From contig NZ_KE159717.1 in NCBI RefSeq assembly GCF_000403455.2, forward strand, positions 79,127-143,126: 64,000 nt of DNA, given 5' to 3'. Both the position numbers and the translations under genes were made by a program. The notes beneath the pieces are model-generated. The model was given only the letters and a program-made list of their open reading frames with translations. It did no database searches and had not been told where the DNA came from. This stretch comes from Dorea sp. 5-2. GTDB lineage: Bacteria > Bacillota > Clostridia > Lachnospirales > Lachnospiraceae. Of the stretch, positions 32,276 to 42,320 are shown piece after piece; positions within the stretch are counted from its first letter, which is position 1; each line of letters begins with the position of its first letter.

Positions 32276-32797
32276 CTATTTTAATTCATCGTAGACAAAA
32301 CCGGCAATCAGTCCTTTTCTAATCGCTGAATCCTCTCTGCTCATACATATTTTATATGCCTCTTGATTGTCCATCCTATCTCTTTTCCATTCAAAATGAC
32401 CCATTTCATACACAAAATACTCATCCTGACTCGTAGTAACCAGGAGCCTGCCACCATTTTTCAGCAGCATATAGAGATTCTGCATGATGAATTCCCGGTA
32501 TGGATGGTAACACTGCTCATCAAAATATCTCAGTGAATATACCACTTCTATTTTGTCAGCATTCTCATCCCTGCAAAGCTTTAGAGCTGTTCCCTTTTCG
32601 GGCAAATCCTCAATAGACTCCGACATCCTCCTGAGAATATATAAGTGTTCCTTCGTCTCCTGATCCAAAATCTTATTATAGTTCGCTACTTCCCGAACAG
32701 TCTCAACCTCTTTCATAACGCGGATAATCCAAAAATCCTTTAAATCTTCCCCAGCCCAGTTCCATACATAAGGCTCTATTGTTTTCCAAAAGTCCAT
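32276..32797 (-). CDS. Methyltransferase-like protein of uncertain function
   Basis: 173 residues. The middle (VVYSLRYFDEQCYHPYREFI, MQNLYMLLKNGGRLLVTTSQ) looks like the C-terminal strands of a class I SAM-dependent methyltransferase, but the glycine-rich SAM motif is not evident, so it may be a degenerate or partial version. A small ORF (32867-32989) precedes it. No ribosome site is obvious before ATG 32797. Low certainty on start and function. Confidence 0.5.
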   Translation of the reverse strand: MDFWKTIEPYVWNWAGEDLKDFWIIRVMKEVETVREVANYNKILDQETKEHLYILRRMSESIEDLPEKGTALKLCRDENADKIEVVYSLRYFDEQCYHPYREFIMQNLYMLLKNGGRLLVTTSQDEYFVYEMGHFEWKRDRMDNQEAYKICMSREDSAIRKGLIAGFVYDELK

Positions 32798-32866
32798 AAT
32801 ATCAAAGTAATGCTCATTGGGTTGTGCTGCCTTTTCATACTTAAAAAAGAACTGAAGACATTCCTC

Positions 32867-32989
32867 TTACTCTGCCTCCTTCCTCAGTACGCTTGAAAAA
32901 AAAACATCAACAGATTCAATCGCATTTCTTACGCTGTTAAAATCCGTTTCTCCACCTAATTTACCAGTAAATCTTCCCATCAAATCCAT
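32867..32989 (-). CDS. Small 40-residue ORF
   Basis: ATG 32989 follows CAGGAG at good distance. The peptide MDLMGRFTGKLGGETDFNSV continues to FFSSVLRKEAE and is not recognised. It stops 69 bases before the methyltransferase-like frame and may be the first gene of the same transcript, or the 5' fragment of a broken gene. Confidence 0.4.
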   Translation of the reverse strand: MDLMGRFTGKLGGETDFNSVRNAIESVDVFFSSVLRKEAE

Positions 32990-33561
32990 ATTAATGTCTC
33001 CTGTACCTTTCATATCTGCGCCACAAATTGGTTGAAATTATATCAGATACCAATATACGATTCCAGCAGTTCCTGCTAATTACCATTATTTACCATATAA
33101 AAAGCAAAATTTTCTTTCCATCTATTTCTTTCCGGATATTTCTTTCGGCAAGTTGCAAAAAACACCTCAGACACAGGTAAATACGGCAATCCCCGCTATT
33201 TAGCTTAATTAAACATATCTATATTTTTACATCACGATTTCCTATCATTCCGCCAACTGCAAACATATATCTGTCTTTTTATATGGTATACCTTTATATG
33301 AATACTTTCAATAAAAAATATAAAATATCTCTTATTTTCGGAACCTCATGGATAGATTTTATTGTTTTACTGCTTAAATAGCCCTTGTAAAATTATTACT
33401 GCTTATTTGCCTGTCATCTGCAAATTAAATTCCATGAATAAAATGTATTCTGTGATAGAACTATAACTCATAGAATGATTAACTTTATAATTTTATTATA
33501 ATATAGTTTTACAAAGGTTACAATGTACAGAAATACTTATATCAAAGGAGTACCCCCATCC
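32990..33561. other. AT-rich region without a gene
   Basis: About 570 bases of very AT-rich sequence with no open frame of note, no ribosome sites and no clear RNA. The right end must hold the promoter of the XRE gene. Confidence 0.5.
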
Positions 33562-33804
33562 ATGGAGCTTAATTTTAAAGCCATAGGTAAGAGAATCAAA
33601 ATAGCAAGACTTAAAACCGATCTGACTCAGGAAATTATGGCAGAAAAGATAGGAGTTACACCTCAGCATGTCAGCAATATTGAAACCGGTAATTCCAGCG
33701 TCAGCCTGACAACGCTTATTGCTATAGTAGAAATACTGAAAGCGGCGAAATATTCCATGCGTGATGTGAAAATGTTTGAGGCCAGAATAAAAAATAATGA
33801 ATAA
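33562..33804 (+). CDS. XRE-family helix-turn-helix protein
   Basis: 80 residues from ATG 33562, 11 bases after AAAGGAG; an upstream ATG at 33523 lacks a site. Helix-turn-helix: IGKRIKIARLKTDLTQEIMA, EKIGVTPQHVSNIETGNSSV. The short form is typical of phage- or element-encoded repressors. It is a single gene ended by a strong terminator; its target is unknown. Confidence 0.82.
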   Translation: MELNFKAIGKRIKIARLKTDLTQEIMAEKIGVTPQHVSNIETGNSSVSLTTLIAIVEILKAAKYSMRDVKMFEARIKNNE

Positions 33805-33812
33805 AATCGAAA

Positions 33813-33851
33813 CAAAGCCGGCAGTAGGGAACTCCCTGCCTGCCGGCTTTG
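33813..33851. terminator. Bidirectional terminator
   Basis: CAAAGCCGGCAG (33813-33824) and CTGCCGGCTTTG (33840-33851) form a perfect 12-bp stem with a 15-base loop. It lies between convergent XRE and AraC genes. Confidence 0.75.
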
Positions 33852-33873
33852 CTTATACCTCATCTTCCCAAAT

Positions 33874-34803
33874 TTATTTTTCCTTTTCAGGCAGCAACGG
33901 TTTCACCCAGATTTCCATATACGCCATATCTTCTGCATCCCGGAAATACTTTTCTACCGAAAATGGTTCTGTAGTGAGGTTGTGCCGAGGCAGCCATGTG
34001 CTGAATAGATATTTGTTTGCCTGGTCAAGCTTCACCGTTACCAAGTCTTCAAAATTCTCCGCCTCGATTCTGCTGACAATATATTTGCCCGGCAGAAGTT
34101 CCTGCTTTACGAATCCCTCCGGCAGCTGCTCCGGCATTTTCTGGATCATTCCGCCCGCAAAATAATTGAACACCCCTTGTGCGAAATTTCCCATATGGGA
34201 CATCCCTATTTCCACCCTGCCGTTGAGATTCGCTGCAAGCAGTTCTTTTTTCGCATGATACTGTTTCCAAAGCTGTCCTGGCACATCTATGCCGGTGCTT
34301 TCACCGACGGGTATTTGTCTGGAAATTTCAACTTCTGCTTCAAAGCCAAGATAAATTTCCGGTTTTTCCAACGTCTTTCTTTGGATCTCCAGGACGATAC
34401 CGCCCACCACCAGCGGAACCCCTTCGTCCACCAGTACATAATTCATAGAAATTTCCGGCTTTTCAAAAGTATTAAGCATCGGTAAGGTCTTCCTGTATTC
34501 CTCCGGCGTAATCCCATATGTCTCCTTGAAAGCCCTAGTAAAATTTGCATGGCTTGAAAAGCCGTAGTCCAAAGCAATATCCAGAATCCTTCGGTCCGTA
34601 TCCTTTAACCCCTCAACCACTTTTGCCAAACGGCGGAGTTTCGCATACTCCTGGACCGGTTTTCTGACCAGACGTTTAAACAGACGCTGATAATAAAATT
34701 GGGACAAGCCAACCATATCGGCAAGCTCCTCTGTAGAGATTTCTCCTGATAAATGTTCCTCGATATAATTCAATGACTGGTCTATAGTTTCCCATGCGTG
34801 CAT
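33874..34803 (-). CDS. AraC-family regulator with GyrI-like domain, paralogue
   Basis: 309 residues, the same length and layout as the protein at 1500-2429 and clearly homologous throughout (LADMVGLSQFYYQRLFKRLV, LDIALDYGFSSHANFTRAFK, then the GyrI-like half). The base sequence is more diverged and richer in G+C than the left copy, so it is an older or separately acquired paralogue rather than part of the recent inverted duplication. The start follows GGAGGTGCCGCA, a ribosome site identical to that of the first copy. The gene is monocistronic. Confidence 0.88.
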   Translation of the reverse strand: MHAWETIDQSLNYIEEHLSGEISTEELADMVGLSQFYYQRLFKRLVRKPVQEYAKLRRLAKVVEGLKDTDRRILDIALDYGFSSHANFTRAFKETYGITPEEYRKTLPMLNTFEKPEISMNYVLVDEGVPLVVGGIVLEIQRKTLEKPEIYLGFEAEVEISRQIPVGESTGIDVPGQLWKQYHAKKELLAANLNGRVEIGMSHMGNFAQGVFNYFAGGMIQKMPEQLPEGFVKQELLPGKYIVSRIEAENFEDLVTVKLDQANKYLFSTWLPRHNLTTEPFSVEKYFRDAEDMAYMEIWVKPLLPEKEK

Positions 34804-34934
34804 TGCGGCACCTCCTTTATTTGATGCTCAAATCATACCACACTGTTTTTTATCAGGCTTTTCACCCTATGCCCTTTTTCATCACAGCTCCCATATACAA
34901 TATTGCATGATGTCAGATATCAGTCCTGTTCTGC

Positions 34935-36515
34935 TCAAAGTTCCCGCAAATCTATGCGGTTATTCTTTCGATACATCAGACATGTTATCCCCAGAAGCAG
35001 CACACACAGAACAGCCCGATATCCCCCGGAATATCCTTCCGGAACCAGACAGGCGCCCGCGCCGCCAAGGATTGCAAGGACAGCCCCGCCCATGCCGCCA
35101 AGTACGGCTGAAGCGCTCTGTTTGACCACGCTTACCTCATTCTCCCAATCCAGAACCGGGAAATGCAGATTAACGGTAATCCCGTATACACAGGCAAACA
35201 GCAGGATCACCGCCGGAATCACCATCATCCAGAAGCTATCCTGTAATCCCGGCTTTAATGCAAGGAGCAGGAAAACCTCCGACACAAGGTAAAAAGGCAG
35301 AATCAGGATCAGATTCATCAAAAGCTTTGCGTCCAGGACTGTCCGTGCCGGCAGCGGCAGGCTTTTGGCAAGCCACCACTCCTTCCCTTCCATGGAAACA
35401 GATGTGGCTGCAGTTGTCATCATACAAAAAGTGCCTGCCAGCAGAAACGGTGCGATTACTGCCAGATCAACCGGAACCGGCAGGAGCTCTTTCACCCTCG
35501 CCGGGCCTGTAAAAAGGAGCGCCCCCGATATGACACAGCCCATAAGCGGTCCGATGATCGTATTGGATACATAAATACTCGATGAGAAATACCGTCGGAA
35601 TTCCTTCCTGCACAGGGAAACCAACGCCGAGTCTGCTTTCAAATCTCCCATCTGATAATCATGCCTTGCCGCCGTTGTATACAGATTCCGGCAGATGGAC
35701 TGAAAACAGGCGGATACGGCCGCCGCGGCAAATACAGACAGAAATAAACCTGTATACATCAGGCACCGGCTGATTTCCCCATTTACAATCGCCGTCCCAA
35801 GCAGCACAGCCGGAGGATAGAATCTCTCAAGCATAGCCGAAATCATTCCGGACAGTTCCTCCATAATCTCCAGACTTTCCATCCCTTCCACTGACGTAAG
35901 ACGCGAAGAACCATACATAATGGCAAAAACAAATACTATCGTAAGCGTTGACGCTACCAGGCTTTTATGCCGCATCCTGGAAGAAATTCCCGTAACCAGA
36001 GCCCCAATAAGGATCGCCCCTGTCATTGGCAGTAACGGCACTGACCATATCCCAAGAAACGCACACAGATAGAATGACACATCCGGCCTCATCTGCCATG
36101 CATACACTGCAATCCCCGGAAGCAGTACCAGGGCAGCCATCAGCAGATTTTCCGTATACATGCGCAAAAACCGTCCAAGCACTACTGCGCCTTTCCTTAC
36201 AGGCAGGGATACTACCATATCATATCCCTGTCTCCGGAAAATGATGCTTCCCGCCTTTAAGATTCCAAATACAAAAATGAGCATGCTGGATATGGCGATG
36301 ACATAAGCCGGAACATCTTCTCCTGCTCCAATCTCCACCAGTCCCCAGGAAAGGCCGCCCACATAAAATAGCAGCATAATAATCAGGAGTATCCAGAGGA
36401 CAGAAAGCATTACGGCCCTCTTCTTTTTACGCTTATCTTTCGTGAACCGTAAAATATTTATGCCAAGGAGATTACATAGCTCCAGCCTGGCCATAATCCT
36501 AATCTGCGCCAGCAT
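34935..36515 (-). CDS. Large ABC exporter permease
   Basis: 526 residues with about 12 hydrophobic segments in two halves. MLAQIRIMARLELCNLLGIN is a cytoplasmic N-terminus, and the rest looks like a fused double-length ABC-2 permease. Its start overlaps the ATPase end by 17 bases. The operon on the minus strand is XRE regulator, ATPase, permease. Envelope stress or peptide export is plausible; the substrate is unknown. Confidence 0.8.
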   Translation of the reverse strand: MLAQIRIMARLELCNLLGINILRFTKDKRKKKRAVMLSVLWILLIIMLLFYVGGLSWGLVEIGAGEDVPAYVIAISSMLIFVFGILKAGSIIFRRQGYDMVVSLPVRKGAVVLGRFLRMYTENLLMAALVLLPGIAVYAWQMRPDVSFYLCAFLGIWSVPLLPMTGAILIGALVTGISSRMRHKSLVASTLTIVFVFAIMYGSSRLTSVEGMESLEIMEELSGMISAMLERFYPPAVLLGTAIVNGEISRCLMYTGLFLSVFAAAAVSACFQSICRNLYTTAARHDYQMGDLKADSALVSLCRKEFRRYFSSSIYVSNTIIGPLMGCVISGALLFTGPARVKELLPVPVDLAVIAPFLLAGTFCMMTTAATSVSMEGKEWWLAKSLPLPARTVLDAKLLMNLILILPFYLVSEVFLLLALKPGLQDSFWMMVIPAVILLFACVYGITVNLHFPVLDWENEVSVVKQSASAVLGGMGGAVLAILGGAGACLVPEGYSGGYRAVLCVLLLGITCLMYRKNNRIDLREL

Positions 36516-37224
36516 TATTTACCACCTCCATAAAAATGGACTCCAGCGTATTGCCCTGCTTTACAACCTCCTCCATGGTGCCTTCGGCAATCAGGCGTCC
36601 CTCCTTGATCATCGCTACCTTGTTACAAAGCTTCTCAGCCACCTCCAGCACGTGGGTGGAAAAGAATATGGCGCCCCCGCCGGCGCAAAGTTTCCTCATC
36701 CTCTCTTTCAGAATAACGGAAGCTTTCGGGTCAAGCCCCACAAAAGGCTCGTCCAAAACCAACAGCCTTGGTTCATGCAGCAGCGCAGATATAATAGCAA
36801 GCTTCTGTTTCATACCATGGGAATAAGAAGAAATCAGATCCCCAAAGGATTCCGTTATTTCAAATTCATCCCCGTACCTTTGGATCCGTTCCTTCCTCTC
36901 TCCTGCCGGAACCTTGAAAATATCGGCAATAAAGTTCAGATACTGGATGCCTGTCAGATACTCATACAGATCCGGATTATCCGGAATATATGCCGTCATC
37001 TGTTTGCACACAAGCGGGTCATCATGAAGGCTGATTCCTCCGATCCGAATCTCTCCCGCATCATATCCATGGATCCCGGCAATGCATTTCAGCGTTGTTG
37101 TCTTCCCGGCTCCATTATGCCCGATGAATGCGCAGATATCACCCGGCATCACATGAAGGCTCAGATCCGTGACGCCCTTGCTGCCGCCCTTATAGTGTTT
37201 CGTCAAATGATTGATAATAAGCAT
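36499..37224 (-). CDS. ABC transporter ATP-binding protein
   Basis: 241 residues. Walker A GHNGAGKTT, signature YSHGMKQKL, Walker B LLVLDEPFVGLDP, H-loop FFSTHVLEVAE. The start follows AGGAGG. It partners the double-length permease downstream. Confidence 0.88.
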   Translation of the reverse strand: MLIINHLTKHYKGGSKGVTDLSLHVMPGDICAFIGHNGAGKTTTLKCIAGIHGYDAGEIRIGGISLHDDPLVCKQMTAYIPDNPDLYEYLTGIQYLNFIADIFKVPAGERKERIQRYGDEFEITESFGDLISSYSHGMKQKLAIISALLHEPRLLVLDEPFVGLDPKASVILKERMRKLCAGGGAIFFSTHVLEVAEKLCNKVAMIKEGRLIAEGTMEEVVKQGNTLESIFMEVVNNAGAD

Positions 37225-37282
37225 TGTTTTCCTCCTGTTTTACGAGAGCAGTCTCTGTAGCTGCTTCGCATCTGCCAATCTT

Positions 37283-38404
37283 CTATGTGTCAGTTTTTGC
37301 AAAATGCTGCAGTATTTTCTGGAAATCAGCATTCTCTTTCAGAGCCTCAAAAGCCGGGTGGCTGAATGCTTCCTGCAGATTCTGAAAAACGAATTTCCTG
37401 CTTCTTGGAGTCATTTCTCCCAATGGAAGGGCTTCAATCCATGCGTCTAAACGGTCAAAATATTCATCTCCGTGGAGTACAACCCTCTCTGCCCGTAAGA
37501 GCCCGTCAACACATTTCTCAAAAAGGAAGAGGGCCTTCAGCGCTTCTTCCTCCTCCCCGACCGCTGCATACATGACTGCCGCCTGATAATGGAACTGTGC
37601 AGCAAGATTGGGATGGAGCTTCTCCAGCAGGTAGGCTTCCATTACATTTCTGATCCTGCATACTGTCTTTTTGCACCGCTCTATGTCATCTTGATATAAA
37701 GCCAGGGATATCGCGGCATCACTGACCAGGTTCAGAATATCCAGCCATTCCCTTGCCTGGATATAACCTCTTGCCTTCTCATGTTCCCCCGCCATCTGAT
37801 ATGCCTGGACCAGTATGGCTCCGTCCTGCCCTGCAAGACGGGCGGGGTCAGAAGAAGGCTCCAGCATAGTTATCGTTTCAGCCGCTTTCCCAAGCCATAA
37901 GTTGATGCCAGCCTTCAAAACCAAAGCATCACTGCATATGCTTACATCGCTGCAGCTTTCCAGAATATGGTCGCACCATGAAGCCGCCTCCTCCAAAAGC
38001 TGTTTTTGTTCCTCTTCTGACTCTGCCAGCATGTAATGATTCAGGTACAATACAGTAAGCTGCAGCAAAAAGGCATGGCAGGAATAGTACCTGTGGGCCA
38101 GAGTGCGGGTCTTTTCAATGGCCTCATGAAAAGGAAGCCTGGCAAAATCCTTTACAAGCTCCGCATAGAAGTAGCGGATCTGCTCTTTGGAGAGCTGGGC
38201 TTTGTACCCGATCAGCTCGTCTATCGTTGTGCCAAAATAGGCAGAAAGTTCGAGCAGAAGCATAAGATCCGGTGTGCTTTGGGCATTTTCCCACTTGGAT
38301 ACTGCCGCCTTACTTACTCCGAGGAAGTCTGCAAGCTCCTCCTGGGTAATCCTCCGCTCGCGCCTTAGCCGGATAATATTGTCCGATAAATTTAGTCTGT
38401 CCAT
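37283..38404 (-). CDS. XRE-family regulator with TPR-like C-terminal domain
   Basis: 373 residues from ATG 38404, behind AAGGAGAAC; the open frame extends 48 codons upstream without a site. The N-terminal helix-turn-helix LRRERRITQEELADFLGVSK, AAVSKWENAQSTPDLMLLLE is followed by ~300 residues of helical repeats, as in regulators that sense through a TPR-like domain. It lies 58 bases upstream of the ABC ATPase, so it probably controls that exporter. Confidence 0.82.
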   Translation of the reverse strand: MDRLNLSDNIIRLRRERRITQEELADFLGVSKAAVSKWENAQSTPDLMLLLELSAYFGTTIDELIGYKAQLSKEQIRYFYAELVKDFARLPFHEAIEKTRTLAHRYYSCHAFLLQLTVLYLNHYMLAESEEEQKQLLEEAASWCDHILESCSDVSICSDALVLKAGINLWLGKAAETITMLEPSSDPARLAGQDGAILVQAYQMAGEHEKARGYIQAREWLDILNLVSDAAISLALYQDDIERCKKTVCRIRNVMEAYLLEKLHPNLAAQFHYQAAVMYAAVGEEEEALKALFLFEKCVDGLLRAERVVLHGDEYFDRLDAWIEALPLGEMTPRSRKFVFQNLQEAFSHPAFEALKENADFQKILQHFAKTDT

Positions 38405-39023
38405 ACTGTTATTGTTCTCCTTATCCTCTATTGTATTACCTCTTTTCTTCATTATAATAAAAAGGGGATTCCCTATCAATCGAACTGTATTCCACTTTTT
38501 CGCAAAAAAGTCAACCGGGGAGAAACTTCTTCTTATTACTAAAAACACTGGAGTAATTATTTTATGTTTGATGTGATGACAGAAATAAATTCACTAACAA
38601 AGATTGAATGAAGCAACTTTTTCATCTAGTATCCAACTAAAAGTAAATATATTTTGACAAAAAACAGAAGTGGAATTGTTGCACATTCATCCACTGATAA
38701 AGTACCTAATTCCACCTCTGAGTTTTTCATATATTGCAGTCTTGCATGCATATTGACTTTACCTCAAAAGCCTTTAGAGCAGAACTTACAATCCATCTCG
38801 CCTGACTTCACTCCCCGTATTCATCATCTGTTGAAAAATTCTCAATAAATCTACCAAAGTTGGTGCTTCCTTCTATCGTATTATCAGATGGCAGCTTTTC
38901 CTTTAAGGTTTAATAAGGATTGGATTAGTTCCGGGTCGGGCAAGGCGTCTATCCAGTCCCTCTTTGTAAATCCTTGCTCACTCAAATCTCCAACCTCCTG
39001 TTAAACTCGTTTTAAAATCTGAC
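38405..39023. other. 620-bp gap with a possible 33-residue minus-strand ORF
   Basis: On the minus strand a TTG at 38985 behind AGGAGG begins SEQGFTKRDWIDALPDPELI and ends at 38884 after GKAAI. This may be a small gene or the start of a lost one. An open frame at 38654-38848 (plus) has no support. The left end must hold the promoter for the XRE regulator. Confidence 0.35.
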
Positions 39024-41492
39024 TCACTCTTTCACTCCGCCGTCCATCGAAGCCGATCCTTCATCCGCAGCCTGCAACAATTTCTTTAAATGTTCCATCT
39101 GTTCCTCATTTACATTAGAACAAAATCCATCTGGAAGAGTTGTTCCAGAGAGAATACAGTTGTCAAACTTACTACCCTTAATGTTTGCTCCTGCCAGACT
39201 TGAAAACCTAAAATCCGCATTCTCAAAATTACAGTTTACCAGCATCGCATTTGAGAAATCTGTACTTGCAAGAATCGTATCCGAGAAATCACAGCTCAAA
39301 AACTTTGAATGATTAAACATCCCATACCGTAAATCTGCCTTTTTCATATCAAACAAATTAAAATTGGCATATCCTGCAACCGGAATACTGTAATCTGACG
39401 TTATTGTTACAGGCGTCCTGATAAAAACAGGCTTGAACAAAAACGGCAGCCCCTCCATATCATTCATTTCTGAACCTGCATTAAAAAACCATTCCAACCG
39501 TTTCTTTCCCCTGACGGCATATGGTTCATAAATATGTCTGTATATCTGCACTATGCACCTTAATACATTTATATTTTCCTGAAACAGGCTGCGTTTCCCA
39601 TCATACCGGTAATCATGAACCGCACCATGGAAGAACATCTTCTCAAAAAAATAACCTAAAAACTGGTACTTTAATTCCTGCCGGATAAATTCTTCTTCCT
39701 CGTTAGATAACATCTTATACAAAGATCTGTAATAGATAAACTCAGATACCTTATCACTGACATCTGAATCAGCAAACAGACGGCTGAAAGCACAGATAAA
39801 TGCTTCAATGACCGTACTACGCTTCTGCTCATCCCTCATGCATTCTTCATCAAAAGACTGATAAATGGTTTCAAGCTCATAAAATATCTTTTCACACAGG
39901 AAGAAATCTCTTATATTATTGTGATAAAATTCAGCAACGCCTCTTTTACCATCATTTTTCCAATAATTACAAAGCGCATAACACCGTCTTACAATCTGCC
40001 CTGTCTGTTTTGATTCCAGCTGCAGGCCGCGTATGATTTCCCCGATATCATCCTGTGTTACATACAGCTTCTTATTCCCGGTCGCATACATTTTATAAGC
40101 AATCTCAGCGCCAACCCGATACAAAACATCCTTATACCTGCTAATCATATGTGTATAGGAATCCCTTGAAAACAGCTTGTTATACTCCGTGTTGCTCAGC
40201 TCCACAGAAAATATCTGATGGTATAAGACCCATGGATTATCCCATGCCTCATCCGTAATCTTCCCTGCCGCAAGCATATATAGAGCCAACGGGGTATCAC
40301 AGATTCCATCCGAAGAATCGTCCTCAATCCCAAGGATCCGATCAAGCCGCGGAAATTCTTCCCGGTCACACACCTTCCGGTATTTTTCAATCCATTCCTC
40401 CCGCTTTCCCGCATTGAAATGCTTTAACAATACATAGGCGATGCCGGTGCCGATTCCCTCCTCTTTCAGTTTTAATACATCAATAAATTTGGGCCTCGTT
40501 GTTATGATAATATGGCTTTCCGAGAATCCTCTGATGATTTCACTCAAAATCTGCTCCGCAAAGTCCGTCATTCCGTCAATCATACATAATTCATCAAATC
40601 CATCCAGAAATAAGACCGATTTCCCTGCCTTTTCTGCAAACACTTCATATGTCTCAAATCCCAGCTCTCCCAAAATGCCCTTAACCGGTGCTTCTATAAA
40701 CTTTTTGCTCATAGTCAGATTCCTCAAACGGACACAAAACATTGCGCATCCGTCAAATATGCCGTTTTCGGATTCTTGCATGGCCTTCTCATTGCCGAAA
40801 GCAAGATGTGAAATCAAGCTGCTTTTTCCTACACCAGCATCACCTTCCATCACCATAACACGGTTTTTCCTATCCGCCGGAAACTCAGCCAGAAGCTTCT
40901 CAATATCTGGCCGACTTTCCCATAATCTCATGGAACTGCGGGGTGCAATATCATAATCCGGTCTGACATATGTATCCTTCAAAGTAATAGCCCTTTTGTC
41001 TTCTGCCTTATGCAGAAACAATACACTTCCGTAGCTTTTGACATAACCATAGTAATCCTGGTTACATTCTGACTTTTCTTTTCCCTCCAACATCCGGTAT
41101 ATATCATCACACACGATAGAGGCATGGAGACTTCGTAGTTCCGGATCATTCTTTACCAGCCTATCCATATGGCGGTAAATAAAATCCACTTCTTCCGGCG
41201 TAACGATACTGTCCGCCTTTTCACCATACTGGACAGGGGGAAATACATCCTTTCTTGGAAGGAAACCTTCCATCAACCACTGCGTATAAAACTCAATGTT
41301 TTTCTGCCATATAAACAGGCTGCTATTACTGCATTGATACTCCTTTTCATATATCTCCTGTGCAGTCTCAATCACATTTATAATCCTGTCCTGCAGGGTT
41401 TCTTTTGTAATATAGTCAAATATCCCCTGTATCCCATTTGTAACAAGACCAGTTACGATACTGCTGATATAACCATATATCTGTTCATTCAT
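39024..41492 (-). CDS. NACHT NTPase with C-terminal pentapeptide repeats
   Basis: 822 residues. Residues 1-200 form an unrecognised alpha-helical N-terminus. NACHT core: P-loop MEGDAGVGKSSLISHL at 217-225, Walker B LFLDGFDEL at 294-302, sensor HIIITTRPKF. A helical middle region follows (~400-700). Residues ~725-795 show pentapeptide-like repeats (LSCDFSDTILASTDFSNAML, NCNFENADFRFSSLAGANIK). It resembles bacterial NACHT proteins of the STAND class used in antiphage immunity. It has no membrane span, and no obvious effector domain is visible unless the N-terminus is one. It is monocistronic with a weak ribosome site (GAACGAGAG). Confidence 0.8.
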   Translation of the reverse strand: MNEQIYGYISSIVTGLVTNGIQGIFDYITKETLQDRIINVIETAQEIYEKEYQCSNSSLFIWQKNIEFYTQWLMEGFLPRKDVFPPVQYGEKADSIVTPEEVDFIYRHMDRLVKNDPELRSLHASIVCDDIYRMLEGKEKSECNQDYYGYVKSYGSVLFLHKAEDKRAITLKDTYVRPDYDIAPRSSMRLWESRPDIEKLLAEFPADRKNRVMVMEGDAGVGKSSLISHLAFGNEKAMQESENGIFDGCAMFCVRLRNLTMSKKFIEAPVKGILGELGFETYEVFAEKAGKSVLFLDGFDELCMIDGMTDFAEQILSEIIRGFSESHIIITTRPKFIDVLKLKEEGIGTGIAYVLLKHFNAGKREEWIEKYRKVCDREEFPRLDRILGIEDDSSDGICDTPLALYMLAAGKITDEAWDNPWVLYHQIFSVELSNTEYNKLFSRDSYTHMISRYKDVLYRVGAEIAYKMYATGNKKLYVTQDDIGEIIRGLQLESKQTGQIVRRCYALCNYWKNDGKRGVAEFYHNNIRDFFLCEKIFYELETIYQSFDEECMRDEQKRSTVIEAFICAFSRLFADSDVSDKVSEFIYYRSLYKMLSNEEEEFIRQELKYQFLGYFFEKMFFHGAVHDYRYDGKRSLFQENINVLRCIVQIYRHIYEPYAVRGKKRLEWFFNAGSEMNDMEGLPFLFKPVFIRTPVTITSDYSIPVAGYANFNLFDMKKADLRYGMFNHSKFLSCDFSDTILASTDFSNAMLVNCNFENADFRFSSLAGANIKGSKFDNCILSGTTLPDGFCSNVNEEQMEHLKKLLQAADEGSASMDGGVKE

Positions 41493-41571
41493 CTCTCGTT
41501 CCTCTTTTCAGGATGTTTTCTGCTGATTTGATATAAATGTTATCATGCAGGTATAGAAAAAGCAACTTTCA

Positions 41572-41608
41572 TTGACATTAATCAAAAAAAGTGATAGTAT
41601 AACTATCA
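41572..41608 (+). promoter_or_regulatory. Promoter and operator of the TetR-MFS-hydrolase operon
   Basis: TTGACA (41572-41577), a 17-base spacer and TAGTAT (41595-41600). The perfect palindrome TGATAGTATAACTATCA (41592-41608) overlaps the -10 box, as expected for TetR autorepression. Confidence 0.7.
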
Positions 41609-41638
41609 TAAAATCCAGACAGACAGGAGAGATTCTTT

Positions 41639-42292
41639 ATGGGAGAATCTATGATTCGGAAACAGCAGATGGAGCGGCGCACGCAGCAGATACTTCACAC
41701 TGCTCTAAAGCTGTTCTGTGAAAAAGGGATTGAAGACACATCAGTGGAGGAGATTGCGAAAGCCGCCGGTGTCGGACCAGCTACAATCTACCGTTATTTT
41801 GAAACCAAAGCCCAGCTTGCGATCTCGGCAGGGATTGCATACTGGCAGAAGGTTGCAGGGAAATATCTGGAGTCCCTGTCCCAAATCGCATATCAGAAAC
41901 TAAGCGGACTCCAACAGATGGAATGTATTTTCCATATCTTTTCAGAGATTTTCCAGGAGGAACTTCTATTTCTGAAATTTCTCCAGGAGTTTGATATCTT
42001 TGTCCAAAGATATCACATTTCAAAAGAACGGCTGGGCGAATATGAAGAATACATTCTGAATCTGAAGCCTTATATGACAAATGCTCTGGAAAAGGGTCTC
42101 AGGGACGGAAGCCTGGCCTTTTCATATACAGCAGATGAAATATATTTTTCCGTGACACATACGCTGATAAGTCTGATGCAGAAGCTGTCCTTAAATGGGC
42201 ACATCCTTTCATCTGACGAGCGGGTCGGCCTGGCATTGCAGGTAGAGATTGCGGGCAATCTGCTCCTTAAGGGCTTGGCAGCAAAAGAATGA
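41639..42292 (+). CDS. TetR-family regulator
   Basis: 217 residues behind CAGGAGAG. Helix-turn-helix: ILHTALKLFCEKGIEDTSVE, EIAKAAGVGPATIYRYFETK. It is the first gene of an operon with an MFS symporter-like gene (28-base gap) and a lipase-like gene. It probably represses through the palindrome at 41592-41608. The ligand is unknown. Confidence 0.88.
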   Translation: MGESMIRKQQMERRTQQILHTALKLFCEKGIEDTSVEEIAKAAGVGPATIYRYFETKAQLAISAGIAYWQKVAGKYLESLSQIAYQKLSGLQQMECIFHIFSEIFQEELLFLKFLQEFDIFVQRYHISKERLGEYEEYILNLKPYMTNALEKGLRDGSLAFSYTADEIYFSVTHTLISLMQKLSLNGHILSSDERVGLALQVEIAGNLLLKGLAAKE

Positions 42293-42320
42293 TAACATAG
42301 AGGGAACAAGGAGGATACAT

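Noticed and set aside
38654..38848. 64-codon plus-strand ORF
   Set aside because: No ribosome site, no similarity, AT-rich intergenic setting.
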